Source: Lophium mytilinum
Taxonomy: Eukaryota; Ascomycota; Dothideomycetes; Mytilinidiales; Mytilinidiaceae
Assembly: GCA_010093605.1 (NCBI GenBank)
Contig: MU004183.1
Coordinates: 1,612,001-1,676,000, forward strand
DNA: 64,000 nt
Direction: 5' to 3'
The position numbers and the translations under genes were made by a program. Below the pieces are notes generated by a model that did no database searches, was not told where the DNA came from, and saw only the letters and a list, made by a program, of their open reading frames with translations. Shown in pieces: positions 10,393-21,625 of this stretch (position 1 is its first letter; each line of letters starts with the position of its first letter).

Positions 10393-11179
10393 GTTGCAGC
10401 TTTATAGACAAACGGAAGAAATGGGTATCACAGAACAGGAACGAGAGAAGAGCAAAGTGTCGTGAATATAACGTCGTGGTGGGAGAGGCGTGGTGATGCT
10501 ACCTAAGCGGCTCTTCTGGCAGCTTCGGCCAGCCATGTCATCGGTGCGCCTCATTGGCGGGGCGGCTTTCAGGGTCTATCCGAAATGCTGAGTGGAACTG
10601 AAGTTGGTAATTCCATTTGAACTAACTATCTGGAAGCTCGCTGGGACATGTCCGACAGCGGTGTTTTGATACATAGAGTCTGAAGTAACATGTACAAGTT
10701 TCTATGCTAAATTCCCCCACCAGCAGTGACAAAGAGTGTACTGTACGTACGCAAATCTAATGGTAAAGTGTCCCCAGCGGCCCCACGCGGGACCCAAGAT
10801 CTCGCCTCTCACGCCTTACCCGGACCAGGAAGCCGGCGGAGGACCGCCATGCTGGCGCTGCTCAGGGTCGACTCATCGAGCCTGCATCCTTGCACCAACT
10901 GGGCATCGTCATCCAACAGAAAGGCGTAGCGGCCAACACGGCATTCACTCAACACTACACCCACAACACCTACGACACCTTTCTTTTTGCCCGCATCTCC
11001 AACCCCCGCTGAGACCCCCGCAATACTGCACGTGTCCTTCTGGTGGTCAACCTCACTCAGCCTAAAACCCCGACAAGCCCGGCCCGTGTGGCCTCCGTCG
11101 CAAGTGCTCTCGTATGACCTGTGGAGTTGCCCCCCCAGTGAAGTCTGAAATGCCATCTTCTCTCCCTCTCGACACCCCC
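10393..11179. promoter_or_regulatory. Divergent promoter region
   Basis: This ~790-bp gap separates the start codons of two divergently transcribed genes (Ufd1-like, minus; F-box, plus), so it must hold both promoters. I recognise no specific factor site. The stretch from 11114 to 11179 is open in frame with the F-box gene and has further ATGs at 11114 and 11150, so that protein could start up to 22 residues earlier. Confidence 0.5.
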
Positions 11180-12986
11180 ATGGCCGCAACTACCACACTG
11201 GTGGATCTGCTGTCCAACACCCTGGTCTTGCGCCAGACGGCGCCCTATCTGCCCGCGTCCGGGCTGCTTGCCCTAGCAGCCACCTCCAAGGCCTTCCGCA
11301 GCCTCGTGCAACAGTCTCCCGACGTCTTCCGCTATCTCGAGCTCTCCGACGTCAAGTCCACATGGCCCAACTACGTGCCGCTAGACTCTGGTGGGATCAC
11401 ATGGCGCAACCAGCGCATGGATGAATCCCTAACCGAAGACGAATTCTACTCTGGCCCCATCCGTGGCGTCTTTGCACACCTCCAGCGCGCCAACTTCCTC
11501 AAGAACGTGCACACATTGGTCTTGGATGGCCTGTCCGTACCTGCAGATCTCGTGCAGGAGATCATAGCAGAGGATCGCTTCAATGTCCGCATTCTCTCTA
11601 TTAGAGAGGTTGTGAACCTGAACGAACGAAAGCTCATGGACGTCTTGAAGTATGCTGTCCGCCCAACTAGACCAGAGGGTACCCCCAAGCTCAAGGGTCT
11701 CTATGTCTTTGGGACCCGAAAGCTCGACTACGACCTGGTTGATCACTCCCCGAAGAAAAAGAAACCTCCGCCTGGCGCCGAGTGGAACCATCGCTCAGCG
11801 GATGCCCTCAACGCCTCCCTTGCCCGCACCAAAGATCAATGGTATCAAAGCCATGGCAACATGATACATAGGCGTGTTCCTCACGAATGGGGCCCTACGC
11901 TCCAGGCTTGCGAAGGCATCATTTTCTTTGACGCTGTTCTCTGTCGAGGACCTCGTCACGATGCTTCAAAAGCTTACATCCAGGAGGGACAAAGCAGCGG
12001 CGAGCCGCATCCCTTTGGGTACCTTCCCCCGGCCATTGCCACCGTCGCTTTGGGACCATCAGGTTGCGCTAGTTGCCACTCGACCCCGGAAGGACCAGCA
12101 ATATTTGGACAATCTCCAGCGTCCCATCTTCCCCTTTTGAGCCCTCCACCTCGCCAATCAGCTACGATACGTGCAGCTCAAGAACCCATCACCACGGACG
12201 GCTCTGGACCACCGCCTCTGATCGTCCGATGTGTAGACTGCCTCAAAGGACGCTGGTGTGAGCGTTGCCACAAGTGGTGGGACGAGAACTGCTATGCAGG
12301 CTCGTCAGTGACAGGTCGCACCGAACTCCAACAGACCGAATACTTCGAGGAGAAGATCGATATCGATATTGCGGTTGAACAAGAAATCAAGGTACTTGCA
12401 AACCTTTGCTTTCCTCACTGCTTCGCCAGCGTCATCGTGCCCAAGTGCAAGGCGCTGGCAGCAAGGATCACCGCTACCTTGGCGCACGAACGGGGAGAGA
12501 CGGCCGAAGCAAGCAGCAGTTCTGCGAGCTAGTTGGATCCGGATCACAACCATTCTTTGGTTGAACCTGCGAACCGACTATGTGCAAACAGCCTTGACAT
12601 CCGGTCGTGGCGCGCCAAAGTATGCTCGCTCCATCGTCAAGGGGAAAAGGCTAACCTGCTGTGATTCAGATGATTGGCGTCAAGCGGGACTGTTTTGGGT
12701 GCGGATTCACTGTATGCACCCTTTTCTTACTTCGATCAATCAAAGTTCGTTCATCCAAATAACCTGGGATAGTGCTTCGAATGCAAGGAAACATACATCC
12801 GCAAGTGCGGCAAGTGCGGCAACGAATTCTGTCCTGTGGACAACGAGAATTCCTCAGCCACTACCGTGGGTTTATTTTCTCCTCTAGTATCGCCCTCTCC
12901 TTTCCCAATTGATTAGTCATAAAACTAATAACCCGCAGTGCGACTGGTGCAGATACACCGGACGACGAACGAGGGAACCTTACTAG
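11180..12986 (+). CDS. F-box protein with Cys-rich C-terminal domain
   Basis: The N-terminus LVDLLSNTLVLRQTAPYLPASGLLALAATSKAFRSLV (~7-43) reads as an F-box, the module that ties substrate receptors to Skp1 in SCF ubiquitin ligases. I chose the ATG at 11180 for its context and closeness to the F-box; 11114 and 11150 are in frame too. A middle part carries zinc-binding-like pairs (CASCHSTPEG, CVDCLKGRWCERCHKWWDENCY). The frame from the start ends at a TAG at 12530-12532. Beyond it, exons 12670-12711, 12773-12865 and 12939-12986 join cleanly into GVKRDCFGCGFT, CFECKETYIRKCGKCGNEFC and CDWCRYTGRRTREPY-stop, a tail typical of this family. How transcripts bypass the TAG is unresolved: an intron there is likely but I could not place it. 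The 12986 end is therefore inferred. Confidence 0.68.
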
Positions 12987-13726
12987 ATTATGCATTAGCG
13001 ACGGCGAAGAAAAGCGAGCGGGCATTTTGACTTTCCTGCTCTTATACTTGGGTTTGATTCTTGAATAGCGAACGGAGGACGGCGAGACTGGTTGGGAAGG
13101 TGAATATCCCATCTCCATTTTTACGACGCGGCGGCCGTCTGGCATGACGAAGATACCCCACTCTATTGCAATAAAAAACGGTTTGATGTTCTAGCTGAAG
13201 GTCTTTGCTAAAGCGTGCGTGTTGGTGAATGCGCTGTCTGCTCTTTCGTCTAAGTCCACGCGATGTTGTTTTCACTGAATTGATCGTGAGCGAGGGCACG
13301 TGAGTAAGTTGACGGCTCTGGTATAGGCCCTCATCTCCTCTATACAGTACATTGAGAACATCGCCGCTGGGCTGACCAGAGCTACTGAGCGCTTCTACGC
13401 CGTCTCTTAGATATATTCATCGCCGTTGACTAGCTCATCTCTCCTTAGATGCCTTTAGCAGTGTCCAATACCACTGATGTCGATAAAGCAGAAGCAGGAG
13501 TGAATGATAACGAGAGTGAAGGCATGAAATAATAACGGCTGTCCCTCACGGATGATGATGGTTTGAAGACATTCGCGCGGCCATATTCTGTGCCTGCAAA
13601 TGATGCTGGGTGCTGGCCATCGCGCCTTCTATTTTGGCATTCTTCCCTTCCCAGGCCGCCACGCTCGACAGCTCCTCAACCTCCCCATGAAGGTAATGAC
13701 GCCGCCCAATTCTCGTTCCCAGAGCC
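12987..13726. other. Intergenic, nothing recognised
   Basis: This 740-bp stretch lies between two genes on the plus strand. It holds the 3' flank of the F-box gene and the promoter of the next gene. I see no RNA gene, repeat or supported coding region. Confidence 0.5.
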
Positions 13727-15716
13727 ATGCTAAGACAGCCCAACAGTAGACAGAGATTCGAAGCAATTCTAGCCCACTGGGAAGCCCTCCAGGCCACCGA
13801 CTGCACCCCGCCAGCACCCAAGATGGGAGGCCGCAAGGCGAAACCTCACGATGGTACCAATCTCCCGGACAGCGGCAGTGAGAGCCAGCATCGCAAGCTT
13901 TATCGATTCAGCTCCATCACATCCTTCATGTCGCCGCAGACCTCCTTCATGTCCAAAACGTTTCTCCGCAAGAAGCAGGCACGCAACTCTGCTGCCAACG
14001 TCTCCACGACCACGCTCTTGGGTGCCGCCGAATCCGAAGCACTACTGGGCCCAAACAATCAGTCGCCCGACGCTATGCGCGTCTCGAATCTGATCTCTCC
14101 TATGAGGTTCTCGCCCGTGGGCTACACGCCGCCGGCGTCGGATGACGAGTGGCCGTCCACCACGCTCCCGCGAAGCAAGACGATGAGCAACATACCTGTG
14201 CCTGCTAGCAGGAGTCGCGCCTCCTCAAACGCTCAGTCGACCACTTCGATTGTCTCTCGCACTTCTACTGCTTTTCGTCGTACTCGTATTCCTACACCAG
14301 CCAAAAACATCGACCAACGAAATTCAAAGTACGTTGCAGCCGGCAACGCCTTCGCGCAAACCGAGTCCACACGAATCAAAGCTACTCGGTCACATACTAC
14401 ACCGAACCTTCTTGCAGGCATCAACAAACCCCACAATGCGTTCATGATACAGCGGAAGTCTCTATATGAGACGAAGCCCGTGACGCCGGTCGTGACCAGG
14501 AAATCGAACAAGGAGAATATCAGACGGACTAGCAAAGATGGAGGCTACTCACAGCTAGAGGACAGAACAACGAGGAGAGATAGTAGATTCCTCGAGAGAC
14601 TCGATTACCAGCAGCAGACGGCGTTCAAAGGCAAGGGGAAACAAGCTGCACGGAACACATCTTTCTTGAGCAACACTCCTCCGAGGAATTCGAACGATAG
14701 AGTACGAACACCACCGACTGTGAAGCGTTACCGACCTACAGCTGCTTCGCAGTCTATGAGCAAGCTCCCACGTCTTTCCTCCTCCCATGAGATTACGCAG
14801 GTCAAACTGATGGGCCCTCGCAATCCGCCCACTCCACCAACACCCAGGACTCCCGGTGTGCCTCGCATACCATCTTTCGAGAACTTCGCAGCAACTCGCA
14901 ACGCTAAGCACGGCCCTACTGCTGCCATACGTAGGAAACCACCAACCACCTCCCTAGGAAATCGGAGGGTATCCTCGCAGTCTTCTGTGAGACTGGGCCG
15001 GGAGGTGCGTTCCAAATCAATGGGCATGCTGGGAGAATCCATACCCCCTGTCCCACCCATTCCCGTCAAGTATCTTACACCACCTGGCCGTATCCTGCCC
15101 TTACCCAGACCACGACCAAGACCACTACCAAACCGTCTCGAACACCTGCTTGAAGAGGCAGTGGCTGACAGCAAGCCCGAGTCCTTCATTAGCTTTGCTG
15201 ACTTTGTTGGATTGCGGCAGATCAGCCAGTCGATGCCCATGGCGTACTGGTGCGGCCGCTTCACGACGCTCTCGGACCAGTTCCGCACCGCCGAGTTTGA
15301 TCGCGCGCTGCGACCGATTGACGACACGGACGACAGCGATGCCGCGGACGTCTCTGCCGAGCGGAGGTATAAGATGGTGTTTAAGGAGCTGCAGAGCCTG
15401 TGCGTGACCACCGAGGCTAAAGAGAGTCTGAGGGTAAGCATCTCATTCATTATTTAATCTGGGGAAGAAACTTACACGAACATCCTACCCGCAGTCTTTC
15501 CAGATGAAGTTCGCAATGGACCACAAAATCATCTCGCTCATTCCTGGACCTGTCGAGCCTATCATGACTGCCTTTCGAACCCGTATCTTGACGGATGCGT
15601 CGTCGACTACTTTATCCTCGGCCGGTTCTTCTTCGCGCAAGTCGTCCTTCATCGAGCGGCTTATGGGCAGGAGTCGGAAATCGAGTAGCTCGTCGGCGGC
15701 GGAGAAGGAGTCGTAG
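13727..15716 (+). CDS. Conserved fungal protein of unknown function
   Basis: This gives 642 residues from exons 13727-15433 and 15495-15716, joined by a 61-nt intron (GTAAGC donor, CCGCAG acceptor). I do not recognise a named family. Most of the chain (~40-470) is Ser/Thr/Pro/Arg-rich and likely disordered, with many basic S-P and T-P contexts such as TPPTPRTPGVPR, as in cytoskeletal or cell-cycle phosphoproteins. A compact C-terminal part starts near 485 (SFISFADFVGLRQISQSMPMAYWCGRFTTLSDQFRTAEFDRAL) and continues across the intron (SFQMKFAMDHKIISLIPGPVEPIM); this is the only globular-looking segment. The end is again Ser/Lys-rich. The start is the first ATG before a helical MLRQPNSRQRFEAILAHWEALQ. 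Function is not inferred. Confidence 0.75.
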
Positions 15717-16315
15717 GGCGAGGGGGAACATGGGGTGATGTGAGGATGAGATGACGCGAGGGTGAACTACGAGCGTTGAGTGTAAGATATGATGTTTGAG
15801 CCTTTTCTTCCCTTTTGCGGTGCTTGCGAGCGCGATGTAGGCAGTGGAGCGACGTTATTGGTGTTGCAGTTCTTGAGGAGAGGTAACGTTTTGAGCGCCG
15901 AGTCACAAAAAAATACGAGAAGGGATTACGGGAGTCGATTGAGATTTTCGTAAGAAAAGCAGATGGGAGAAGTCGAGCGATCAGTTCGAGTGTCTAGTTT
16001 GGCGCAGGCTGGGTTTCGGAGGGCGGAAAAGGGTGTTGCTTCAGCTGAGACGTTACGCTGACGGATAGGAAGCTTCTTGGAGGAAATACACTGCACTACT
16101 GAAAAATCTTGCCTTGTCATGATGATGAAAATAGATTGAACGCCGCACCTACTCATGGCTAGAGAAATACCCTTGGTGTCCATCCAAGGCCTCTGGACAC
16201 CAGAAAACGCCTTGCAATGCTTCTCCCAACCCAGAGTCTAAACAGACCATACGCACCGCACCCTACCTACCCAAAGAATCTCACCTCAATAATGAACCTC
16301 AACCACACAACCCTC
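15717..16315. other. Convergent intergenic region
   Basis: This ~600-bp gap separates two genes whose 3' ends face each other: the unknown protein (plus) and TFB2 (minus). It should contain both polyadenylation regions. Nothing else is recognised. Confidence 0.5.
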
Positions 16316-17911
16316 TTACCTCTTCTCCTTCTTACTCACCAAATACGCCGAAATCTGCTCAAGCCGATCCACGAAAAACACCCTCTTCTGATCACTTTTC
16401 CACGTCAGCACGCCCAAACTCTCCGCATAGCCCAGCGTATCCTGGTACTCCTTCTCACTGCTAAAATCCTTCATGAGATGGCCGTGCGTCGCCTCGATGC
16501 GCTCGCCTTCGTACTCCCACAGCCGGATCTGGTCCATGACGGTGGGCGGCAGCACGGGGTTATTCTTCTGCATCTGTGGGTGGGCATGGGCGGTGAGGTA
16601 GTCGATGATCTGGCGGGCCTCGATGCCGAGCTTGATGGCGCGCTGGATGCTGTCCTTTGTGAGTTTTCCGGACACAAGGTTGGGGAAGCGGGAGGAGAGG
16701 CGGGCGAAGAGGGAGAGGACGGCGATTTGGAGATGCGAGGAGGTGTAGGCGTAGATGCGGTAGTTGGTTTCGACGATGATGTAGCCTTTGCCCGGGGCGG
16801 TGGAGGGGCGCAGGGCGTTGGAGAAGGTGGTGGAGGTGGTTTGGAGCGCGCCGGCGTCCGAGGTCAGGGTCGTGGCGAGGCGGGTGGGGTAGAAGCGGGA
16901 GGAGGTTTTGGAGCTGCGGTAGACGATGCCGAAGTCGTTGAGGTCTTCGAGCATTTGGAGCTGGGTGGGGGAGAGGGTGGCGGTGCTGTAGTCTTGGCCG
17001 AGGGAGAGGCTGCCGAGCATGAAGATGAAGGAGAGGACGTCGACTTCGTTCATGCCGAGCTTTGGAATTGTTAGGGACACCCTAGCGCGAAAATGACAAA
17101 GGAGATCAGATGGGAGCAGTGGAAGTAAATGTTGGCTTACCTCTGGCGCTTGCTTCAGGTAGACGATTAGTAGACTCCAGACTTGGGCATTGGCCTCTTG
17201 GAGCAGGAATGTGAAGCCGGTCTTCGTGATTGTTCCGTGATTTGCACGCGTCACAAAGTCTCCAATCTCGAGGAGCTTTCTTGTCCCATTCCCCACAGTT
17301 TCCCCAAGGCCGGTGCTGTCTCTCAGCCCGCTCGTAGATCCGACCATGAAGTATAGAATCGCCTCCCATTGCTTCCGCGCAAACTGGTCCAGAAAAGCAA
17401 TGTCGACATCGTTCTTGTCCGGAGTACTGCTCGGAACACCGAAAGACTTGTGGTTGCCTCCGCCGGTAAGAGCTTGTCGGAGGGAGTTCGCGAACCCGCT
17501 TTCGAGTCGATACGATAGCGACTTTGAGGACTCCTGGCTGTGAGTTATGATGTGGAGGGATTGGAGAACCGAGATCGCCTTTTCTCTCTCCCTGTAATGG
17601 ATTTAGCTTTGCTTCGTGACTTTCATATAGTCTCGTACCCTTTTGAGTTCGCGCGAATCCAGTGATCTAGGTCGCCGATGGTGAATGCACGCGGCATGTA
17701 CAGCATGGCCATAACGATGGTCTTGGCTGCAGTATGGCAGACAGTCAGTGAAATGATTCAAGCATTCGAAACTGCTGGGCTACTGACCCAAGTGAGGCAA
17801 CATGCATCGGAACACAGCCAGAGCCGTGGATGGCTGCTCATAGAGCTTCTGGTGAGTTATCTGCGTCTGTCCCTCGAGGTAGTCGAGTGCTTGGGAGGTG
17901 GACGCCGACAT
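16316..17911 (-). CDS. TFB2: TFIIH subunit Tfb2 (p52)
   Basis: This is a core TFIIH subunit needed for transcription initiation and nucleotide excision repair, where it anchors and stimulates the XPB-type helicase. Exons 17788-17911, 17639-17726, 17141-17591 and 16316-17059 give 468 residues, the usual family length. What I see: an N-terminus ALDYLEGQTQITHQKLYEQPSTALAVFRCMLPHLAKTIVMAML, then FARKQWEAILYFMVGS, TGFTFLLQEANAQVWSLLIVYL, VDVLSFIFMLGSLSLGQDYST, and the hallmark GKGYIIVETNYRIYAYTSSHLQIAVLSLF, with a C-terminal WEYEGERIEATHGHLMKDF block. The third intron (17060-17140, 81 nt) is stop-free and a multiple of three. The gene is divergent from the thioesterase gene, with 263 bp between starts. 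Confidence 0.93.
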
Positions 17912-18174
17912 CGTGGGTGATGCTGGGTCGTTGGTTGCAAGTGTGTTACCTGAGTATCATCGTCTGCTGGAATTTAAGCTGAACAAGGCGCGTCCAGGCG
18001 CTCAAGTTCATGAAAGCAGTGACGTTGTAGCTTTCTTCTCGGTGAACTTCATTGTTGCGGGCGGAGATCAACCGAGCTCGTTCCACCCCCCTCCCAGCGG
18101 AGGCTCGGCATTGATCTCTCCCAACCTGGAGACAATCCACCTCTGTCCAATCGAGCGAACAGAGTGTTGAAGCA

Positions 18175-19214
18175 ATGCCTGCCCTTAAATTCGTTCGTTC
18201 CGTGAGTTGTCAGTGCTGCTAATCTCTCTGGGCTGATTTCACTGACCAATCTAGGTCTGGGAGTCCTTCCGGGCCTCCTCGGGTCTTGAGCCAAGGTAAT
18301 TCACCATACAGCCTATCATTTCTTTCATTTCGACTGATCAGTGATCTTTCGTAAGGCTGCTGGATGGCGTGAGTGATCAAGCTTTGTGATAACACAAGAT
18401 TGCTATTTATCTAAGCACCATTATCTAGCTTCGAGTAACCCACGCCGTACCCGGCAAAGTCAAATTCGAGCTAGACATTGAGAAGCAGCATACAGTAAGC
18501 AATTTCATTCATACCTCTAATACACTTCAAGTTTCTTTGCACAGGGAAACCGCTCATATATTCATAACATTTGACCAAAGCCGTTTCCTAACGGCGTCAT
18601 GTAGAACAGACTCAGCATCCTCCACGGCGGTACAATAGCAAGCATGGGTACCTTCCCCTTCCTAATATCATCATCCCCCTAGACTAAAGTACTCCTAGTG
18701 GACCTCGGTGGCTCTCTAGCAGTAGCATCCCGCGGCCTTTATGCAACCGGTGTCTCCACGGATCTGAACGGTACCTTGCCATACCCAACCTACGCTATAC
18801 CAATGAATGCTAATAACCCAAAGTAACCTACCTCTCCTCCGGTGGCAAAACAGGCGACTTGATCAAAGCCGTACGAGCCCTTCCTTTTCTCTATTTCTCT
18901 CTTCCTTTCCCTACTAACACACCCTAGGAAGCCTCCTGCGATAAATGTAAGCAACCCCCATCTCCACGCCGAGATCCAGCAAACCCAATCCCCACTAACA
19001 CAGCACAGTTGGCAAAACGTTAGCATTCACGTCCATCAAATTCATGAATCAGAAGGACGAGGTATTCGCGCGGGGGAGTCATACGAAGTGAGTTTGGGTA
19101 TATGAAACGAGTAGATTGAAGCAAGCTGACATGCGTAGGTATGTGGCGTTAGCGTGGAAGGATCCGAAGAACATTGTGGACGAGCTGAGTCCGAAGGTGG
19201 CCAAAGGGTCGTGA
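18175..19214 (+). CDS. Hotdog-fold acyl-CoA thioesterase, ACOT13-like
   Basis: Ten exons within ~1.04 kb join to 160 residues: 18175-18201, 18255-18295, 18356-18368, 18429-18494, 18605-18647, 18699-18770, 18824-18870, 18928-18946, 19009-19087 and 19139-19214. The protein has the 4HBT/PaaI-type hotdog layout: FELDIEKQHTNRLSILHGGTIASMVDLGGSLAVAS (~43-77) holds the HGG turn and the acidic residue of the long helix, followed by TDLNVTYLSSGGKTGDLIKAEA and FTSIKFMNQKDEVFARGSH. ACOT13-type enzymes hydrolyse medium- and long-chain acyl-CoAs, often in mitochondria. The third exon is only 13 nt and the eighth only 19 nt. No other gene here is so finely split. Family assignment is firm; substrate is not. 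Confidence 0.88.
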
Positions 19215-19750
19215 GAGTAGATCGGGAGATTTATGTGCATATTTCGCCGAGGGAGGAGTCGCTCTGATCTCGATGAGTTCGGTAGAGCGTGCTACATTGA
19301 CTTGGGGTGGTTTGTAGCATAGAACATGACGTCCAACCTGCTGTTGAAGACCAGAATGATCTCGTGAAGCTTGCATTCCAAGACAGTAACTACCACCAAC
19401 CTACGCATGCCGAAGTGTCGATGAAGACAGATACTAAACCAGCCAAGTTGTTGTGAGTATTATTTTGGATTTGATGGTCGGAAAGGAGCTTGCCCGTCTC
19501 CTCCGTTTTCGACGAGAGAACAGTATTTCCGCGAGGGTCTGCAGCTACTGCAACCTCCGGACGCCGTTCCCTAACTATCAGCCAGTTCCACGCTGTCTAG
19601 CCATTTGATAACCCCAGGAACTCGCTTATTGAATCCTAGAGAGGATAATCAGCACAAGTCGAATGAAGAGCCTATCCAACGCCCGATAGAATCGCTTTCA
19701 TCCGACTTGCAATGCGCCCGGTTCCCGAAATGTAGGTGTCGTTAATATGA
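19215..19750. other. Convergent intergenic region
   Basis: This 536-bp gap lies between the 3' ends of the thioesterase gene (plus) and the RRM gene (minus). I see no gene, RNA or repeat. Confidence 0.5.
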
Positions 19751-20833
19751 CTAACCCCTATAAGCACCGCGACCTCTCCGGAAGTTTTGTCTCGGTTGTG
19801 TAGGTGGAGCTGGTGCGCCGTTTTCGTTGAAGCCGTATCGGCCGTCCGAGTAGTCCTCGTCGCGCGCATTGTTCTGACTGTCGTACCGCAACCGTCCCCT
19901 ATCCTGCTCATCCACATCCATAGCATCCCTATCCGGCCTCTGAGCCTGCGCGCTGGGTCCTGTGGGTGTCCGGGTGGTCGGTTGTGACGGCGGTCCGTAC
20001 TTCATGTACACGTAGAGGAGTCGTCCGTCCGCCTGGAGAGAGAGTTAGAGAACTGCAGCGCACTCGATAATCTGACTTTGCAATCACCTTCTTGTTGTTG
20101 AACGTGTCAATGACATTGTCGGCCCCTTCTCGATTTACGAACACCATTTCGGCGATTACAGTGGGTTCCTTGCTTGCCAGCTTGCACCCAAGCATTTCGC
20201 CCCCAATCGGCGCCATAACAGCCTCGATATCCGCGGCAGTCGTTCCAGGCGCAAAATTGCTCGCTATGACGGTGTACGGGCCTGCCATGCCCCGAATTGA
20301 GATGCCGCTCGCGCCGTTGGTTGCGTTCCCCCAGATATTGGCCTGCGCACTCAACGGACTCGGCTCGTCTGATCGTAGGTCGTTCACGAAGCGGTTGCTA
20401 CGTTGCTCGATGCGCGACGTAGATGCGGTCCTCGAGAGTTGGGCGACGCGAGCGCGCGGGTTGTTCTGAGCGTGTAGGTCGTGGCCCCATTTGCCGTTGA
20501 CGTTGGGTTTGGGAGCTGCGGAGGCCGAGCGCTATAATACAAGGCGGTTATACCTCTGATCTTTGATTCTGGGCGAGGTGGTTTTGTTACCTTCGTGATG
20601 CCCACTCTGCTTGCAAGGCTGGGGGTTTGCGACGGGTTCTTGCGCGCCCCGATTCCAGCTCCACTCCCCTTCTTTCCACGGCCGAAGATTTCACTTGCTA
20701 GGGCCTCGTTCTTCTTGCGCTTGCGAGCTGTAACGAATACCCATTAGCTTCCGCGACGAGCTCCTGTGGGTTCATGCGACTGACATTCTTGGATTATGGC
20801 GTCGAAGGACGCAGACTCTTTTCCAGCGGACAT
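19751..20833 (-). CDS. RRM RNA-binding protein, possible mRNA-export type
   Basis: This gives 303 residues from exons 20785-20833, 20591-20727, 20088-20531 and 19751-20032. A basic N-terminal part (SRKRKKNEALASEIFGRGKKG) looks like a nuclear targeting region. One RRM-like fold spans ~125-205: GPYTVIASNFAPGTTAADIEAVMAPIGGEMLGCKL, then EMVFVNREGADNVIDTFNNKK joined by splicing to ADGRLLYVYMKYG. The tail is Asp/Pro/Gly-rich with AMDVDEQDRG and ends RRGRGAYRG, an RG-type end common in RNA-binding proteins. The overall plan (basic N-terminus, single RRM, RG tail) recalls Yra1/ALY-like adaptors, but sequence similarity to that family is not obvious, so that role is only a suggestion. Confidence 0.8.
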
Positions 20834-21625
20834 AGCCTGAGATAGTATTAGGTAGAATATAAACCGAAAGAGGAATATTACTGAATGAGTGGCGCGAGAT
20901 TGTATGTGTTGTTGAACGGAAGGTTGGTGGGTTGAGAGCTTTCACGGAGGATGTGGTTGCGCCTGCCTCGTGGGACTTGTAAACGGAGCTCACGCCTTTT
21001 CGCGTTCTCTTGGCGGGGCGAGTCTTCTGCATAAATCCATGAAAGGGTCAACAGGGTCGCCTGCCCGCATTTATCGAACATGCAGCCCAAACAATACGCG
21101 CTTGTCAATGTGTATATCAAGAGATAGTTTAATTACTTTAAAATTTCTCTACGGGGTGTGATCCGCTTTCATATTACGGTCGTAACGCGGCGTCAAGCCT
21201 ACTAATTCCTTCACATATCCCTCCAAACTCTCTGTTGTAGAACAGTCGCGCTTCAGCCAACAGTTCATTCATCGCTGAACGCTCAAGCTCGCGCGCCTGC
21301 AAATCGCCCATTTTAATTACCACCGCAATAGCTCCATCCTCCTCCCAGCCCAACCCAATTGCGCCAGACGACAACTTCCAATAGTTGAACATATCCGAAA
21401 AACAGATTCAACGCCGTGCCCATGAGTGCTGGACAAATCTTGACAACTAAATGCAATGTAATGAGGTAGGGACCGAATATGGCACAGTAGAAGTGAAGTT
21501 TTCTGTCATGTTTTGATGAAAGCAAAGTGGTCGAATACGCCGATTTATGCATGATAATAGTCTTCTGTTAAGACAAATAGGTTCTAGGAGAGGTGGTGAG
21601 GTAGTCGGAAGAGATTGGTTGATGT
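20834..21625. other. Intergenic, nothing firm
   Basis: This 792-bp stretch holds the promoter of the RRM gene and the 3' flank of the DUF7137-like gene. A 72-codon minus-strand frame at 21174-21392 (containing MGDLQARELERSAMNELLAEARLFYNREF) is helix-like but matches nothing I know. I leave it unannotated as a gene. Confidence 0.5.

Noticed and set aside
21174-21392. 72-codon minus-strand frame with a helical MGDLQARELERSAMNELLAEARLFYNREF stretch
   Set aside because: No family recognised, no clear splice partners, and an overlapping frame of similar length; too weak to call a gene.
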